The translations under genes were made by a program, and so were the position numbers. The notes below the pieces were generated by a model. The model saw nothing but the letters and a program-made list of their open reading frames with translations, did not search any database and was not told the DNA's origin. From Ephemerocybe angulata (lineage: Eukaryota > Basidiomycota > Agaricomycetes > Agaricales > Psathyrellaceae): DNA of 64,000 nt. Within the stretch, counting starts at the first letter, position 1. Every line of letters begins with the position of its first letter. The DNA is taken from assembly GCA_013368325.1 (NCBI GenBank), contig JAACJK010000222.1, positions 310,001 to 374,000 on the forward strand, given 5' to 3'. Of this stretch, positions 1 through 12,388 are shown piece by piece.

Positions 1-59
1 AGAATCTTAGAGACGTCTGCATTATGGGGTGATATACCAGGGCGAAAGAAAAATAGAAA

Positions 60-3000
60 TCAAGGGCCGGTACTGTGTGAAACGGCGTGCCTCCAGTACC
101 CATCGTCCTCCGTACCTTCCACAGCTCGGTTGACCGCCTCTACAAGTGCCTGCCGGCCAGTTTCATTCGCGGCACTACTGAATGATCCCCCCTCGTCAGC
201 ACCAGAAACTTTGACACCTCTCGATGACGATGCCATGGCCGCTGAACTCGGCTGAACGAGGATAGTCGATGCGACATCCAAAGCCAGTCTCCTCACAGAC
301 ACAGACACCCCATTTCCGTACCCCGTGGGTCCAGAAGAACCAGCAGGAGGTGTAGCTGGAAGTTTACTGAAAGGTCCTGCGAGGCGTCCTCGGACTGCGT
401 GATTGATCGTGAAGTACGGCGCCATCCGGGATTGTAGCTGAGAGAGAGTCTGGTAGATTGATGGATATGGTGAGAGGATCGGAGGGGGAGGATAAGAAGG
501 AGTAGGATGGGGAATCAGATTATGTGATCAAGGTCGATCCAGAGAAAGGATAGACTTGGACGTACCTCTTCACCTAAAAGCCTTGATCGACGCTGGAGAA
601 CCCGAAGGATAGCTCTTAGTATCGTCTGGAGAGGTTATTAGTATCTCTCAACAGCAGGTCAAAGACTATCGTAAAGAGTAAAGAACCGCTTCACTCCAGG
701 CGAATTTCGGGATCGACTTGGGGAAACGACCGAATGCGATGGCAAATGAAGAGTTAAAACTCACTTCTGTGGCCAAGAGATTCGAGCTCCCCAACTCCCA
801 AAGGACTTGAGGAAGATGAAGCAACCATGCCTTGAAGCGTTCATCCTCAGCGGAATTAGAACCAAGTTTGAAATTGCCCCGGTACTGTGTATGCGTATCG
901 AGCTAAACAGAACGGGTGGCAATTCATCAGCAAAAGATGCCCAGGAAGTAACAGGCCGCATACCAATGCCAACCGGGACACAAATTCCACCGTCAGCCTC
1001 TTCGTTGCGGCCTTCGATGACACCTTGACCGCATGCTCCAAGGTCACTTGTAACACCTCATTGTGCTGCCGCTGATCGTCCTGCGCCAGGACCACACTGT
1101 TGTTGATCAAAGTCCATATCGTAGGGAGGAGGGTTAGATAGGCCGCGGGGCTGATATTGGACGAAATTCCAGATGAAGCTGCTGAACTAGCTTGGCCTCG
1201 CAACTTCTCCATGATAAAATCGCTGATCCTTGCAGCTTGTTTCCGAAGGATTGCCTGGGCTGCATCGCGTTTTGAGGCTGCTGCTGATGCCGAAGAGGTG
1301 GATGGCCCGCCTGCTCCTCGCGCTTCGCGTGCCTTTCTCTTCTGAGCTAGGCGTGAAGATTCGACCTTTGATGTGATCATGAGCAAAGCCGTAAGTTCGC
1401 AGTAGATTAGGTTGTATTCTTCATAGAACTGCTCGAACTACAATATCCAGAGTGCATATTAGCAAGGTGTACTCAAGAAGTGGATTGCCTGAAGCTCACT
1501 CTAATATTTTTGCTGGCTTGTGATTGAGCTGGGAAGTAGGGTGTCATGTATCCTAGAAGTGACTGAAGTTCTTCGATATGAACTTCTGCAGCCTATAATG
1601 TGGCTGTTAGATACCACTCCTGGCATGCTTGCATAACAAAAGCTTGACTTTACCTTATCAACTTCTTGGAAGACAGTTTTGTATAGAGTATGTGCGATTC
1701 GAGAGACCGCCAGGATGAGGTCGACGTCCGTTAGAGCCGGATTTCCGGAAGGCGAGAATGCATTTGGTGCATAGTCCAAGAAGGTAGCGACCAAGCTAGG
1801 GTGCATCGTCCGCGCTATGTTCTGCGGAATGCGTTAGTCTTAAACCTGCCCTATAAGCTAGGCACTTACTCCGACGAAGAACCTCTCAGGGCCGGAGGAA
1901 GACTCGGAGGATCCTAGCTCCGTCGGGTTCTCCAAGACATTAGTCAAATCTTGCAGCGTCCAGTGACCAGTCGCAGACGGCTTCGCCAATGAAAACGGCG
2001 AGATAAACTCGTCGTCATCACCTTCGTATTCGACATGCTCTTGCCACTGCTGATATATTTGACCTTTACCATGAGCGGAGTGTTTTGGGAGAAGCACTTG
2101 CTCGAATTCGAGGAAGGCCTCTTGAGTTTGGAATGCGCTCTTTAGGAACCAAGCTCGCATAGGTTTGGTGGGATCGGCTTGGTCCTGACTAGAGGATGCT
2201 TCCAGCGAGGTAGGCGTAAGAGCATGCTTGAGGAAAGTCGATAGGGAGTTGAAGACGACAAGTCTAGACTAGATGTGAAGAAGTTTAGCACTAAGTGAAG
2301 GTGAAAACGGGGTGGACGAACTGCTGGGCTGAGGGTCACACTAGCGGTTGATGTTGCAGTCATCGGGCCTATGAGATGTTAAGAAAGCTGACTCCGGTTC
2401 AAAGTCATGATCACAGCATACCTTCGTTTCCGCCAAACTTGGTACCTGCGTTGAGAATCCCGAGGTACCCATCCAGCACTCGACTACCATGACCCTTGGT
2501 GTTGATCCCACTGACGACCGTCTGGGGGATGCTCTCCAAGAGAATGTCGAGTACTTTGATAGCGTCGATTCGGATTTCAGGGAAGATATGTGTTTGGGCG
2601 GATGTAGTGAAGAGGATCAGAAGTTGAGCGTGGGGGATGAGATTTTCCTGGGTTCGGGATAGAGTCAGGTGTAAACACGGGGACAAGGCGGGCGGCTCAC
2701 AGTTGGGATACGGGGTATAAGCCAGCTGAGGAAACCGAGAAGGGTCTTTCGGACTGAAGAGTCCTTCAAGGAAATTAGTTAAGAGCCACGACAACAAGTC
2801 GATTCGTCACACCTCGTCTCCGATTAGACGCACAACGGCGTTAATGAGAACCGTCAGGTTTGATTCCAGCATATCCCAATGAGCCTCAAGCAACTCTCTC
2901 ATTCCAAGTATCGCATCTAGAGAATATTGTCAGCTAATTGAACTTGGATAGTTAGTCAGTAACGACCCACCTTTCCGAGAAACGGCACTGTAATGTTTGA

Positions 3001-3318
3001 GGAGGATAATGAGGTCGTTGAAGGAATGATTTCGTCTTGTCAATGGCGTTGTTGCATCCTTCTCAATGACAATGCTTTGGGTTGGGAGAACGATCGCTTC
3101 AGCACCATTTCAGATACCTGTATGTCGAAAGTTCAAGGTACACTCACATCGAGCCTTAAACGAGGTGTCAATTGCATTGTCCGCTGCTTTCTTTCCTTTA
3201 CCAAGCTTTAGCTTGGCTTTCTATACAGGGCTTGTCAGTTATTAGTCGATGTAAAGAGTGGTGTGGCCTACGGTAAAGTCTGCTGCCTTATCTCTCTTCT
3301 TCTTGACGCTTTTAGGCA
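60..3318 (-). CDS. IPI1: Pre-rRNA-processing protein Ipi1 (TEX10 family)
   Basis: Ipi1 is a subunit of the nuclear Rix1 complex, which matures ITS2 and the 60S pre-ribosome. The start at 3318 gives MPKSVKKKRDKAADFT; a short intron follows, then a Lys-rich stretch ending DNAIDTSFKAR, the family's N-terminal signature. The next exons read through SIVLPTQSIVIEK, NHSFNDLIILLKHYSAVSRK and SSVRKTLLGFLSWLIP, matching the Ipi1 N-terminal HEAT-like domain. I joined the downstream exons across short introns, including one at about 925-986 that restores an open frame, and one near 430-560 that joins the last exon (60 to about 440). The protein has roughly a dozen exons and is longer than yeast Ipi1; the C-terminal third is poorly conserved. 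Identity is seen from the N-terminus and family knowledge; some 3' junctions are inferred. Confidence 0.88.
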
Positions 3319-4091
3319 TGGTGGTGATAGGTACGAGGAAGAGGCGCGTATGAGATCAATTGCCAAACTTTTTTGATCCAGTCCAGGTCTGATGCCCTTG
3401 GCACACAACTACTAATTTGAGAACAAGCCCATGCCACACTGGCCAGTCGGTCGCTCGTTTCTTGCTCATTCCCTCTCTTTGGTGCACTTTATGCCCCTCA
3501 AATAACCTTCAATGTCCTCTACACTTGACTGGCTCCTCCTGGAAATATTCGAAGAAGCGAAGCGAAGGATAGTTATGACTGTATGCATCTTGGCACGGTG
3601 GATGAAGGACCGATGCTCAACTCGCGGATCGACACGAGGAGACCAATAATTCGCCAGTAACTCACCAGGTGGCCCTGTAATCGATCTTATTTGGTTGAAG
3701 ATGATTCTACTCGTCATAGGCAGTGAAGAGGTTCCTTGACACTGGTCTTTCATGCGCACGTTGGGCGCCTCGACCACGCACCTTCTCGGTCACTCTGTCG
3801 ACATTCATGGCTGCACGGTTGTCATCGGGCTAACAACATTCCCAGCTTCTAACCACTCGTTCCTCTTCACTCTGTACCAGAAAACTGCCGTGCGCAATCA
3901 TATGACTCTCGCGATGCCCCAGGCGCTTCGCTGCTGGCTTCTTTCTCCTCTGGAGCCTCCTACCCCGCCACCGAGATTCCCCCGACAATAAATCCGCCCT
4001 CTTCTTCTGACGATCGACAGACAAAAAACATGAGTATAAATATATGACCTGATTTTGCAGAGTGTTGTTGGACGGACCAGTTGTTGACATT
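3319..4091. other. Intergenic, divergent promoter of IPI1 and the mannanase
   Basis: This 770-bp gap separates two divergent genes and should hold both promoters. A 45-codon plus-strand frame starting at 3511 (MSSTLDWLLLEIFEEAKRR...) and a 103-codon minus-strand frame (3466-3777) are open, but neither has recognisable homology or convincing continuation, so I do not call them genes. Confidence 0.5.
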
Positions 4092-6322
4092 ATGAGGCAC
4101 GTTCTTCTCGCTTGGCTTTTCTGTATCGCGACTGCAGCGGGGACTATTGGTGGGAGAGTCCCTCCAGGCAAGACGCCCAAGGGATTTGTTTCGACTAAGG
4201 GCTCAGCCTTCAATTTGGATGGGAAGCCATTTGTGAGTCCAGCCTGAAAAACTGGTTACTACACCAATCACTCATCCAAATCATAGTACTTCGTTGGGGC
4301 CAATTCATACGTGTGTCAAACCCCCTCCCCTTCGAGATATATGCTCAGAAGTCCCCTACGGCTGTAGTGGCTCCCGTTGTTGACAGAACAAAGGGACATC
4401 GAGGCTACCTTCAAAGAAATGAAGGCTGCTGGCATCAAAGTTCTTCGTACTTGGGTACGTGCCCTTTCGCACCGCATTTGTTTCCTCCATTGACCGTTAC
4501 ACCAGGGATTTAACGCTATCAATGCTACCGAGCTACCCTACGCAAAGGAGAACGATCTCACATATTACCAGGTCTGGGATAAGGGAGGATGGAAACTGAA
4601 CGACGGTCCTCAGGGTCTTAAGCGCCTGGACAATGTGATTGAAACTGCGGGGAAGTATGGCATCAAGGTTCTTCTGGCGTTCACGAACAACTGGTGAGGC
4701 TTATAATCATGGGTACTGGACATTACGTTTATAGGTACTGACTCATGTTTTAGGATCGGATACGGTGTGAGTCTTTTTTTAAGCAACACAGTCGAAATGA
4801 GGACCGAAATCTATGGCAGGGCTCTGAACTCTACGTGAACTGGATCGCCGGAAGTGGTGCTCTCCACGACTCGTTCTATTCTGACAAGCGCATTGTCGCT
4901 TCTTACCGTGCGTCTCATCATCGCAAGGAGTCCTCCCATGTCAAATTGAAACTTAAATATGATCCAGAGAAATACGTGAAGACTATCGTGGACCGCTACA
5001 AGCACTCGGAGAATATCTTTGCTTGGGAGCTTATGAACGAGGCCAGGTGCCGAGGCGACCTTCAAGGGGGCCCCGGCTGTGTCGCGGGCACAGACCTTAT
5101 TTCCCACTGGTACAAGGACCAAGCCGCCTTCGTTCGCAAGCTGTGAGTAGACATGCCTCGACTTCACGTTCGGCGTATTCTGAACGATATAATAGCGACC
5201 CGCACCACCTGATCACCACTGGAGGAGAGGGTCATTTCTATAAACGCAACGAAGACATTGGCTATTGGTACAACGGGCAATGGGTTTCCGACTACAATTA
5301 CAATGGGCAAGCCGGCGAAGATTTCGACTTGGATCTTACGCTCGATGACATCGACTTCGGAACATACGTTAGTAAAATATTTGTCTCCGCCAGTTTGATT
5401 TGACTTAACCACCCTCTCCCCCAGCATATCTACCCTCAGTACTGGTACGGTAGCACCTTGGTAGGTACCAGACAATGCTTTATCCGCCCTGATACTGAAC
5501 CCTTTATTTCGCTCAGGACACCCCAAACAACGAAAACTTCACCATCGGAAACTGGGGGCTATCGTGGATCCAGGACCACGCAGACTGTGGGTGATCCGTC
5601 TATTACCTGCTTTCATTAGGTGACCCTTCTTCTTACTGGTTCAAACTAATAGCTGCGAAGAAGGCCAATAAGCCTGTGATTCTCGAAGAGTTTGGAGTTA
5701 GCGGAATTCGTACGTCTACAAAATCGTCACGTCTCCCAAGCGCTCACAGTTATGTGCCTTAGAAAACAAGACGGAAATCTATCCCAGATGGGTTAAACAT
5801 GCGCTGGATACAAACCATGGGTAATTGGTACATATCCTTTAAGGCGCTCGTCTACTGACGCGCCGTCCCTCGACTTTCAGCGGGTAAGCGAAGCCTTGCT
5901 TAGCAACTTCCTTTGCTTAGATCCTGACAAACTCTGCGAAGAATCCTTCCTTGGCAATTTGGAATGCTTGGTTTGAAGGAAAATGGCGGCAACAAGCTCT
6001 TCAAGTACGAAGACCGCCTGGTCGACGGGGTGATTAGCCAATTTCACGATATTCGTTGGGACAATATTTATTGACACTCTTTTCTCTTTTTGCAGGCTTC
6101 ACCCAACGACGGTAAGAGCCCCATGATGTGATACCAGGGAGTAGAGTTCTGACGCTATTTATCTCTTTCATTACTGAGCAGGCTTCGCCATTTACAAGAA
6201 TCAGACTGAGATTTGGAACATCTTTACGTGAGGGTCTCTTCTCTCCTCTTCCATCGGACACCCGACTGATTACAATCCTACCCAGCGATGCTGCTAAGGT
6301 ACAGAATGCGAAGTCGAAGTGA
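4092..6322 (+). CDS. Secreted mannan endo-1,4-beta-mannosidase (GH5, subfamily 7-like)
   Basis: The enzyme hydrolyses internal beta-1,4-mannosidic bonds of plant hemicellulose mannans outside the cell. The ATG at 4092 gives a signal peptide (MRHVLLAWLFCIATAAG); an in-frame ATG at 4062 would bury it. After splicing, the sequence reads [28 protein letters not shown], then IKVLRTWGFNA. The catalytic acid/base Glu lies in WELMNEAR (exon near 5040) and the nucleophile Glu in VILEEFGVSG (near 5690). Other family segments are HHLITTGGEGHF, HIYPQYWYG and GNWGLSWIQDH. The gene has many introns of about 50-60 nt; the last splices IFT to DAAKVQNAKSK-stop. Total length is about 420 residues. No carbohydrate-binding module (CBM1) or linker precedes the catalytic domain, unlike many basidiomycete mannanases. 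Family assignment is secure; substrate preference is inferred. Confidence 0.93.
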
Positions 6323-6787
6323 TGGAGAACCGCTCCGCTCGGTGTTAGGTATCCGAAAGACAATAACGAGTGGTCGCCGTCGTCGTCTAGGCGTCGGCGG
6401 CGTCACCTCTTTGGCTCCTCAATACAAAAATCTCAGATTTCTTCCTTTGCAAACGGTACATCGAGAGAGAAAAGCAAGCGGATCCAATTGCTATGAGAAG
6501 AAGACATCTGGGAAAGTCAGGGAAAGACAATAAGGAAGATCTAGCGTGGCAAAATTCGGTAAAAATATTCGAAATCGAAATCGAAGGGTAGATGGAAGGA
6601 GATTGGAGGATGTACGGAAAGAGAAAGACAATAGTAAGTGTCGCCCCACATGCACCACCGCTACCCATCGCGCTCCCTGTAATGCCAACGAAATAACCGA
6701 TTAAATCAGGCTCCCGAAGCGATATAGATATTAAGAGGCGTCGGTCCCTACCTGAGCGCTTGCTTTCCTTGACCTCCCTCCCACATA
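6323..6787. other. Convergent 3' intergenic region
   Basis: This lies between the stop of the mannanase (plus) and the stop of orphan protein A (minus), and probably holds both 3' UTRs. The open minus-strand frame across 6387-6905 overlaps the last exon of orphan A in another frame and shows no homology. I see no other structure. Confidence 0.5.
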
Positions 6788-7428
6788 TCAGTTGTCCAGC
6801 CATGCTGCCGCCGGTAGCGTTGTGCTTGTGGTTGTCATCGTTGTCGGTGTGGGTGCCGTAGTTGGCAAGCAGACCACGGTGACGTTTTGGCTCAGCGGCG
6901 TCCAAGGTGATCTTCCCCCTCCTCCCCCTGGTCCAGTGCCCCCGGAGATTGGGCTACCGCTCCCGAGCCCCGACAAAACATCTGACGCGCTACATTTTGT
7001 GTCCCTCCAGGTCCGTACGCTATTTAACATCCGAGATTCAATTACGATGCATTAATACGGGGGGGAGAGACAGATGAACGATAAGAGAATGATGTAGAGA
7101 AACAGGATGCAAGCGTCCTCCAGCTCAGGGAGGATTCATCGTAAGAGAAAAGGAAGACGGTGAGAGGCACCTACGATATCTGCGCTTTCCGCTGGTTTTG
7201 CTTCACAAGGTAGTGGTACGTCGCGCCCGCGTCGAGGACGAGCGACACGCTGTCCCTCGGGAAAAGTCGAATCATCGGGCCAGCAAGGCTAGGCCCGCTA
7301 CTATTGCTGCTCGGACTCGGACTACTCGAGGACGCGCCAACGTCGCGGGTGAGTTGCAGAGTCGCTAGGTCTGAGGTGTCGTTGGTAAATTCGAACAAGA
7401 CCTCGAATGGTGCTGTGCTAGTAGGCAT
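6788..7428 (-). CDS. Small orphan protein A, paralogue of orphan B
   Basis: This is a two-exon protein of unknown function. Exon 1 runs from ATG 7428 (MPTSTAPFEVLFEF); an ATG four codons upstream at 7440 is also possible. Exon 1 ends at codon ATA-TC before GTAGGT. Exon 2 resumes after GTTAAATAG, giving ISVRTWRDTKCSASDV, and ends at 6788 with a Thr-rich tail (TPTTMTTTSTTLPAAAWLDN). It is clearly related to the protein at 12389-12863: SVSLVLDAGATYHY aligns with SVTLVLESGSPYRY, and TWRDTKC with SWRDIQC. Both genes carry a phase-2 intron at the same residue, which supports the model. A Ser-rich insert (about residues 33-47) and a Gly-rich stretch near the C-terminus are private to copy A. No signal peptide or membrane segment is seen. 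I do not recognise a named domain. Confidence 0.65.
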
Positions 7429-8030
7429 GAGGGTAAGCAACGCAGCGTGTGGAAGAGTCGCTAGGGACGGTTCAGGGTACGACTTTTCGAAGATAGAATC
7501 CTGAAGTCAGGGGACGAGCTTATTGTCTATACCGAATCAGGTTAGAAGCTAATTGTCTCCGCCTAGTGTGGTAATGCCCTGTCACCCTTATGGAGAAGTT
7601 TGCGAGTGCCCCAGAGAATGCTCGCATACATACTTAGTATGTACTCTGTAAGTAGATGCAAGAATTCGAGGGTGCTGCATAGAGAGTGCCAGGGTATGAG
7701 GACATCTTGTGCAAAGATTCGATGGGACCCGTATTGACGGCAATCCTCCTTTGAGTCGTCTTCTTTCCTCATTTATCGATTGTTGAAGCGTGTTGATGGG
7801 TGGATGCGAATTGAGGTTGTTCATTGAGCATGCTGCCTTTGGCATGAGAACGTCATAGCCAACACGGGTGCATATCTAATAGAGTGCTCGCATTCTAGGC
7901 CAGGCTGGCGAAGTGGAAATTAAAGCGACACACTAGTAAGTACATGAGGTGAAGAAAGAAACGCCCACATCCAGGCTAAGTAATGACATAGTCCCGAGTC
8001 GTCATCGTACATAGACCAGAACGTCTAGCA
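7429..8030. other. Intergenic region upstream of orphan A
   Basis: This 600-bp stretch should hold the promoter of orphan A (minus) and the 3' end of the NPC2-like gene. The short minus-strand frames at 7563-7845 have no conserved features. I see nothing further. Confidence 0.45.
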
Positions 8031-8797
8031 TTACCACAGCTTGTGAGGGAATGGGTTCTTCATGAAGTCGACCTTGAGGTTGAGGCAGAGCATGTCCTCA
8101 TCCTCCGCGGTATAGCCGTTGACGTTGACGACGAACTTGGCTGTCAAAGAGGCAAAAGCTGTTAGCGCTGACATCCGGAACGAAGGGACCGAGCAACGCA
8201 CCCCTTGGGATTTCCTTAGGGAGCTCGACAGTCTGCTCAACAACATAAGGTCCGACCTCAACCGGACACTGGACGGTCGCGTTTGCATTGCGACTACAGC
8301 AATTGGAGTCAGAATTAGAGTGTGAACAGCGGTGTTGGCGACTTACGCCTCCTCGCAGACATCGAATGTCTTCTCGAGCAGCTTGATTAGCCCCAGCTTG
8401 ACTACGACGTCGGCGTAAGCTCCGTCCTGATGTATACATTCGCGTTATTTCGGTATGGGGCAACCAAGATAGGGGTAACGCACCTCAATCCTCTCGGTAA
8501 CAGTGGCCGTGACTTTGACAGTCAAGTTCTTGCCAGGCTGAGGAGGGTCTGGCGACACTTCAAGGGATTCAATTTGAATAGGGTATTGGGGCTCTCCTGG
8601 AGTACACAAAAAGTCAGAATCTGCACTCGGAACACATCCATGAGAGGCGTACCGCAATTCTCCCATTCCCACTTGTTCATCGTCTTGATAGGGCCTACTC
8701 CAAGAGCCTCCTGGTCCTGTGGCTCAAAGACAGGACTAGCAAGGACGGAGGACGTCCCCAGCAGTGACAAGAAAGCAAGTATCGGTGTCCAACGCAT
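8031..8797 (-). CDS. NPC2: NPC2-like ML-domain lipid-transfer protein
   Basis: ML-domain proteins bind sterols or phosphatidylinositol/phosphatidylglycerol in a beta-sandwich pocket, typically in the vacuole lumen or outside the cell. The ATG at 8797 starts a signal peptide (MRWTPILAFLSLLGTSSVLA). The mature part reads WEWENCG, then EPQYPIQIESLEVSPDPPQP and GKNLTVKVTATVTE, then DGAYADVVVKLGLIKLL with DVCEEA, then CPVEVGPYVVEQTVELP, and ends with AKFVVNVNGYTAEDEDMLC and a short basic tail. The Cys residues expected for ML disulphides (NCG, DVCEE, VQCPV, MLCL) are present. Four introns interrupt roughly 175 codons, normal for fungal PG/PI-TP/NPC2. Only 202 bp separate its start from the divergent tetraspan gene. 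Identity is secure; the ligand is not determined. Confidence 0.92.
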
Positions 8798-8999
8798 AGT
8801 GAAAGGTGGTGGTCGTGAACAGAGAGCTGGAGCTCCGCGTCACTGGAGGACGAACCAGTACTGCCTGATCGGACCAATTGCTCCCGAGACTGACGTAATA
8901 AATGCACCTCCCTTGTTGGCGCGCACCGCCTCTGCACCTCAGCGCAGTCCTGGGCGGCAACAACAGGCCTACACTCCTCTCTCTTTCACCATCACCACC
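8798..8999. promoter_or_regulatory. Short bidirectional promoter, NPC2-like / tetraspan
   Basis: Just 202 bp lie between two divergent ATGs (8797 minus, 9000 plus), so both genes must share this control region. I see no clear TATA box. A CTCTCTCTTTCACC-type pyrimidine tract lies just upstream of the plus-strand ATG, as is common in fungal promoters. Shared regulation is an inference. Confidence 0.5.
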
Positions 9000-10065
9000 A
9001 TGAAGCCTAGAGACTACTGCTGCTGTGCCATCCCGACCGTAAATGCAGGGATCTACGCTACTCTTATTGAGCAGTTTCTCATTGGGATCCTCGTCGGTGC
9101 ACTGTCTGTAGCAACACCGCGAAGTGAGCCACCTTTCGATCGTCAAAGCTTCGTCCATTAACCAGCTCTGCAGTCGTCGGTGCCGCCACACCAACCTTTG
9201 CTCCTTGGATCCTCGCAATCATATGCTTTGTTGCTGCCGGTGTCCAGGTCCTGGGCTTCATTGGCGTTTCTAGGGTGCGGCGCACCACTCTTCTACCTCG
9301 TGTCCATGCTGACATCAAACCTCTCTGCTCTTTAGGAGAAACCCACGCTATACCGTCGATATGTTACTCTACATGGCCTAATTACTGCTGCAGCGTTTGC
9401 TGTTGCAGCAGCTTGGGCGATCATCTCTGCTGTGAAACATAATGATGCGCAAACCCGATGCATCCAGGACTGGTTCGGAGGAGATTCGACCATAAGCGCC
9501 GCCGATACTCTGTGCAACATCTTTCCCTGGGTTGATGTGGGCATCATGGGCGGCCTTTGGGTTATCCTCGCCATCTTCCATGTGGGTGTCCATGAGGAAC
9601 GCTATCCAATTCGACTTGCTAAATCGGTGATCGCAGGTCTACCTCTTCATAGTAATCTCTTCCTATGGAGCTGGCCAGAGACAAGATCACCAGGACTACG
9701 ACCGCATCAACGACCCCAGCCAGCCATTGACCAAAGGCAACAACGACATCCCTTTGTCAGATCGCAACGATACGGCCTGGGACGCCCGAGAGGACTACGC
9801 CACCTCGTACCCCCGCAACTACACGCACGTCCGTCAAAATAGCTCTGTCAGCGCTACAGACGTGTTGACAGAGCCGGTGCAGCAACCCATCGACGACAAG
9901 TATCAGAACTACGATTATAACACCTCCTACCAGCCCTATACCGACAACACAGCGCAGCAGACATATGATTATAACCAACAGGCTGCACCCACTGCATACA
10001 CCGGGTATACCGGACATCAAGATGGAGGGGTTCGCCGTCACTCAACTCGACAATCTCGGTCGTAA
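9000..10065 (+). CDS. Four-TM membrane protein with Tyr-rich cytosolic tail
   Basis: This fungal membrane protein has no assigned function. The ATG at 9000 gives MKPRDYCCCAIPTVNAGIY. Splicing at CCGCGAA|gtgagc, TCTAGG|gtgcgg and TTCCAT|gtgggt yields about 300 residues. Predicted membrane spans: about 18-38 (ATLIEQFLIGILVGALSVA), about 50-68 (WILAIICFVAAGVQVLGFI), about 82-102 (GLITAAAFAVAAAWAIISAV) and about 135-160 (VDVGIMGGLWVILAIFHVYL). The TM3-TM4 loop carries two Cys (TRCIQDW, TLCNIF) that could form a disulphide. The C-terminal tail of over 100 residues is hydrophilic and rich in Tyr, Gln, Asn and Thr (YQNYDYNTSYQPYTDN), so it is probably disordered. The CCC near the N-terminus may be palmitoylated (inference). 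The topology resembles fungal MARVEL/tetraspan-like proteins but I cannot name a family. Confidence 0.82.
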
Positions 10066-10296
10066 GCCGCGCTCTGGTGAGTTAGTTTCATATCGGCATT
10101 GGCTACTCCGGATAGATGGGGGTTAGGCACACAATAACCAAGGGCACAGGTTTACTGATATATCATTGTAATTCCAGGCAGGAAAACTTCGATACAGATT
10201 TCATGAGGCATGGATAGATTACATCCAACATAATCTACGGACTTCACTACGAACTTTTATGACTTGTAAAGTGGTTAATTTGATGCGGATTCAGGT

Positions 10297-11654
10297 TCAT
10301 ATCCTCTCGGACGCTGTCCAGTCACCAAGATACAATTGCACCCCATTTTCTGAGGCATACAACGTCCATTCCTCTTCGTCTGATGGACAGGAAATGACAT
10401 GGGGTAGATGCAAATAGACCAATTTCGGGGTGACGGGGTGGGTGAGCCAGCGTCGCTTCAGCGTCTCGCACATGGCCAATTCCTCCTGGATAAACGGACG
10501 TGTATACAGTGTGTGGGTGATCTTGAGCTTCAGGGTGTGTGTGGAGAGAGGTAACGCTGCCACGATGTCCGCGTCGAGCTCGTTGACCGTGAAGAAGGAT
10601 AGCGAGAAATATTCTAAAGCAGTCATAGACTGTAAGCAAGATACCAACCCAGCCGTCAGGAGCTTGTTGCACCTGAGAAGAACCAGTCTTCTCAGCGACG
10701 AGTGCGATCCAGACAGAATAGACGAGAGGAACTCTGTCTGAATCTCGAACCCTAGCTTATCGCCTTGGTCATACTCGAAGGATTGGAGGGATATCCCATT
10801 CATCCCCGCGAGTGGCCGTTGATCAAAGTAGTTCCCAGTGACCGCGTAGATCGTGAGGTCCTGCAAGTTTTTGCACTTCTCGAGTGGCTCATCTAATCGG
10901 ATAAAGCCAGTCAGCCTGAGCCGGCGTATGCTCTCCCCCGATACGGAGTGCAGGGCGACGGTCTTGGTCGACGGAGAGATGTAATATTCGTATGACGATA
11001 TCCCGTGTCTCCGGCCGGGAAACATGGCCGTCTCAAAGGACCACACAAAGCGTGCGCCGGAGACTACAAGACGGAACGGTAAGCAGTGCACTCCGGTGTA
11101 GGTGCACGGGTTGAGTAACGTACCGAATTCATAGAGTGCCCGAGTTCTATGGCAGTCGAAGACGCGTAAGGTGACGAGTGACGGCAGCTTCTCCAAAACA
11201 CGATGCAGGTCGGACACGGGAGCCTAGAGAAGCGAATGACGAATATTTATTTTTCGACACGAGCCCCGCGGCCCCGCTTCACTTCCACCCACGTCGCAGG
11301 TGGAAAGCTGGAGCAGGCGTTGAAGACGTCACTCACACGATCCTCCGACTTCGGGTGCTGAACGAGCCTGCCATCGTTGGCGACATCGATGTGGGTTATA
11401 CGAGATGCAGCGTGTTCATCAGCCTCGGCAGTTGCCAGAAAAGCAGAGATTTCGCGCTCGTGCCTCAGCGATAGATAGGCGCGGAACCCGGCGAGGTCGC
11501 CTGCCTCGTGTTCGACCTGTCTGCAGCTGTGTAGCAGGGCAATGTGCGCATTCGTCGGCTGATTGTTGTGGACTATCCTGTCCTTGTGTTCGCTGAGGAA
11601 GTAGCCATAGATAAGCAGGCGGATTTCGAGCGGTATGGATAATAAGGTGGACAT
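10297..11654 (-). CDS. F-box-like / LRR-type hypothetical protein
   Basis: The start at 11654 gives MSTLLSIPLEIRLLIYGYFL, the 'P-L-E-I-R' F-box-like opening of many fungal proteins, followed by IALLHSCRQVEHEAG. A 59-nt intron (GTGAAGCG...CTCTAG, about 11224-11282) joins TWVE to APVSDLHRVLEKLPSLVTL. The second exon then has loose leucine-rich segments (LQDLTIYAVTGNYF, SLRRLVLLRCNKLL, ALEYFSLSFFTVNEL), as in expanded basidiomycete F-box/LRR families. Predicted length is about 430 residues. Such proteins can act as SCF ubiquitin-ligase adaptors, but this one has a weak F-box and the target is unknown. Upstream ATGs to 11723 are in frame but would add a non-conserved leader. Confidence 0.75.
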
Positions 11655-12388
11655 AGTCGCGGAGAGAAGTCGAGATATCGCATCAGGGCCGATGGATGCT
11701 CTATATGGGGCGTGGGAACACATTCTAACAGGGGCACTCGCCCGGTCGGCGTGTTTTAATGTGACTCTACGACGTCGATATGTCGGAAAAAGGACAGAAT
11801 TCTGCCTCGTTGTATCTGCGTGTATCCACAGCCTTGGCCCACGCTTGCTCTCGCTCTCTCGTTCTCCATGGCCTCGTACCGCCGTAACCCATTTGGCCGT
11901 ATTGCCATCTCCCCAGAGATCTTCTCACTCGGCCCAGGACAATAAACTGCCTACTTGAACTCGTGGCATTTGCTGTTCTATTCTTCCCTTACTTGCTTGT
12001 CGCAAATTCCTCGCTCTCTGCATAATGCATCACTAGGTCAGTCGAAAGTGGCAGTCCACACAATTACTAGGCAATCCATCCGACTTCTTGGGCTCTGTTG
12101 ACTATTGTGGCAACAACTCTTCAGAACCGACCTCTGCATTACATCAAAATCAGCAAGAAGACAAATAGCGTTTCTGCAGAACCACCGTATTTGCCTGGTA
12201 CTTACTCTCCGTCTTCATGCCCTGGCGTTCCATCTATACCCCCTGTTTCTTCTTATCCTTCCTTTAATTCTTCGGCCCTTACTTACGACCAATTTACGAC
12301 TTCCCTGCTCCCTCGTCTCGTCCCTTCCTCCACGTCTCCTTCGCAGCGTCCGGAACGCAGATATCTTATAATACCATTCGTCATCGAC
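11655..12388. other. Divergent promoter region, F-box-like / orphan B
   Basis: This 730-bp stretch separates divergent genes. The frame of orphan B is open upstream to 12098, but the conserved alignment with orphan A starts at 12389, so I treat 12098-12388 as 5' UTR. Pyrimidine-rich tracts occur around 12230-12330. I see no other element. Confidence 0.45.

Noticed and set aside
8430..9161. 243-codon plus-strand frame across NPC2 and its promoter
   Set aside because: It overlaps the well-supported NPC2 exons and the tetraspan start in a different frame, with no domain.
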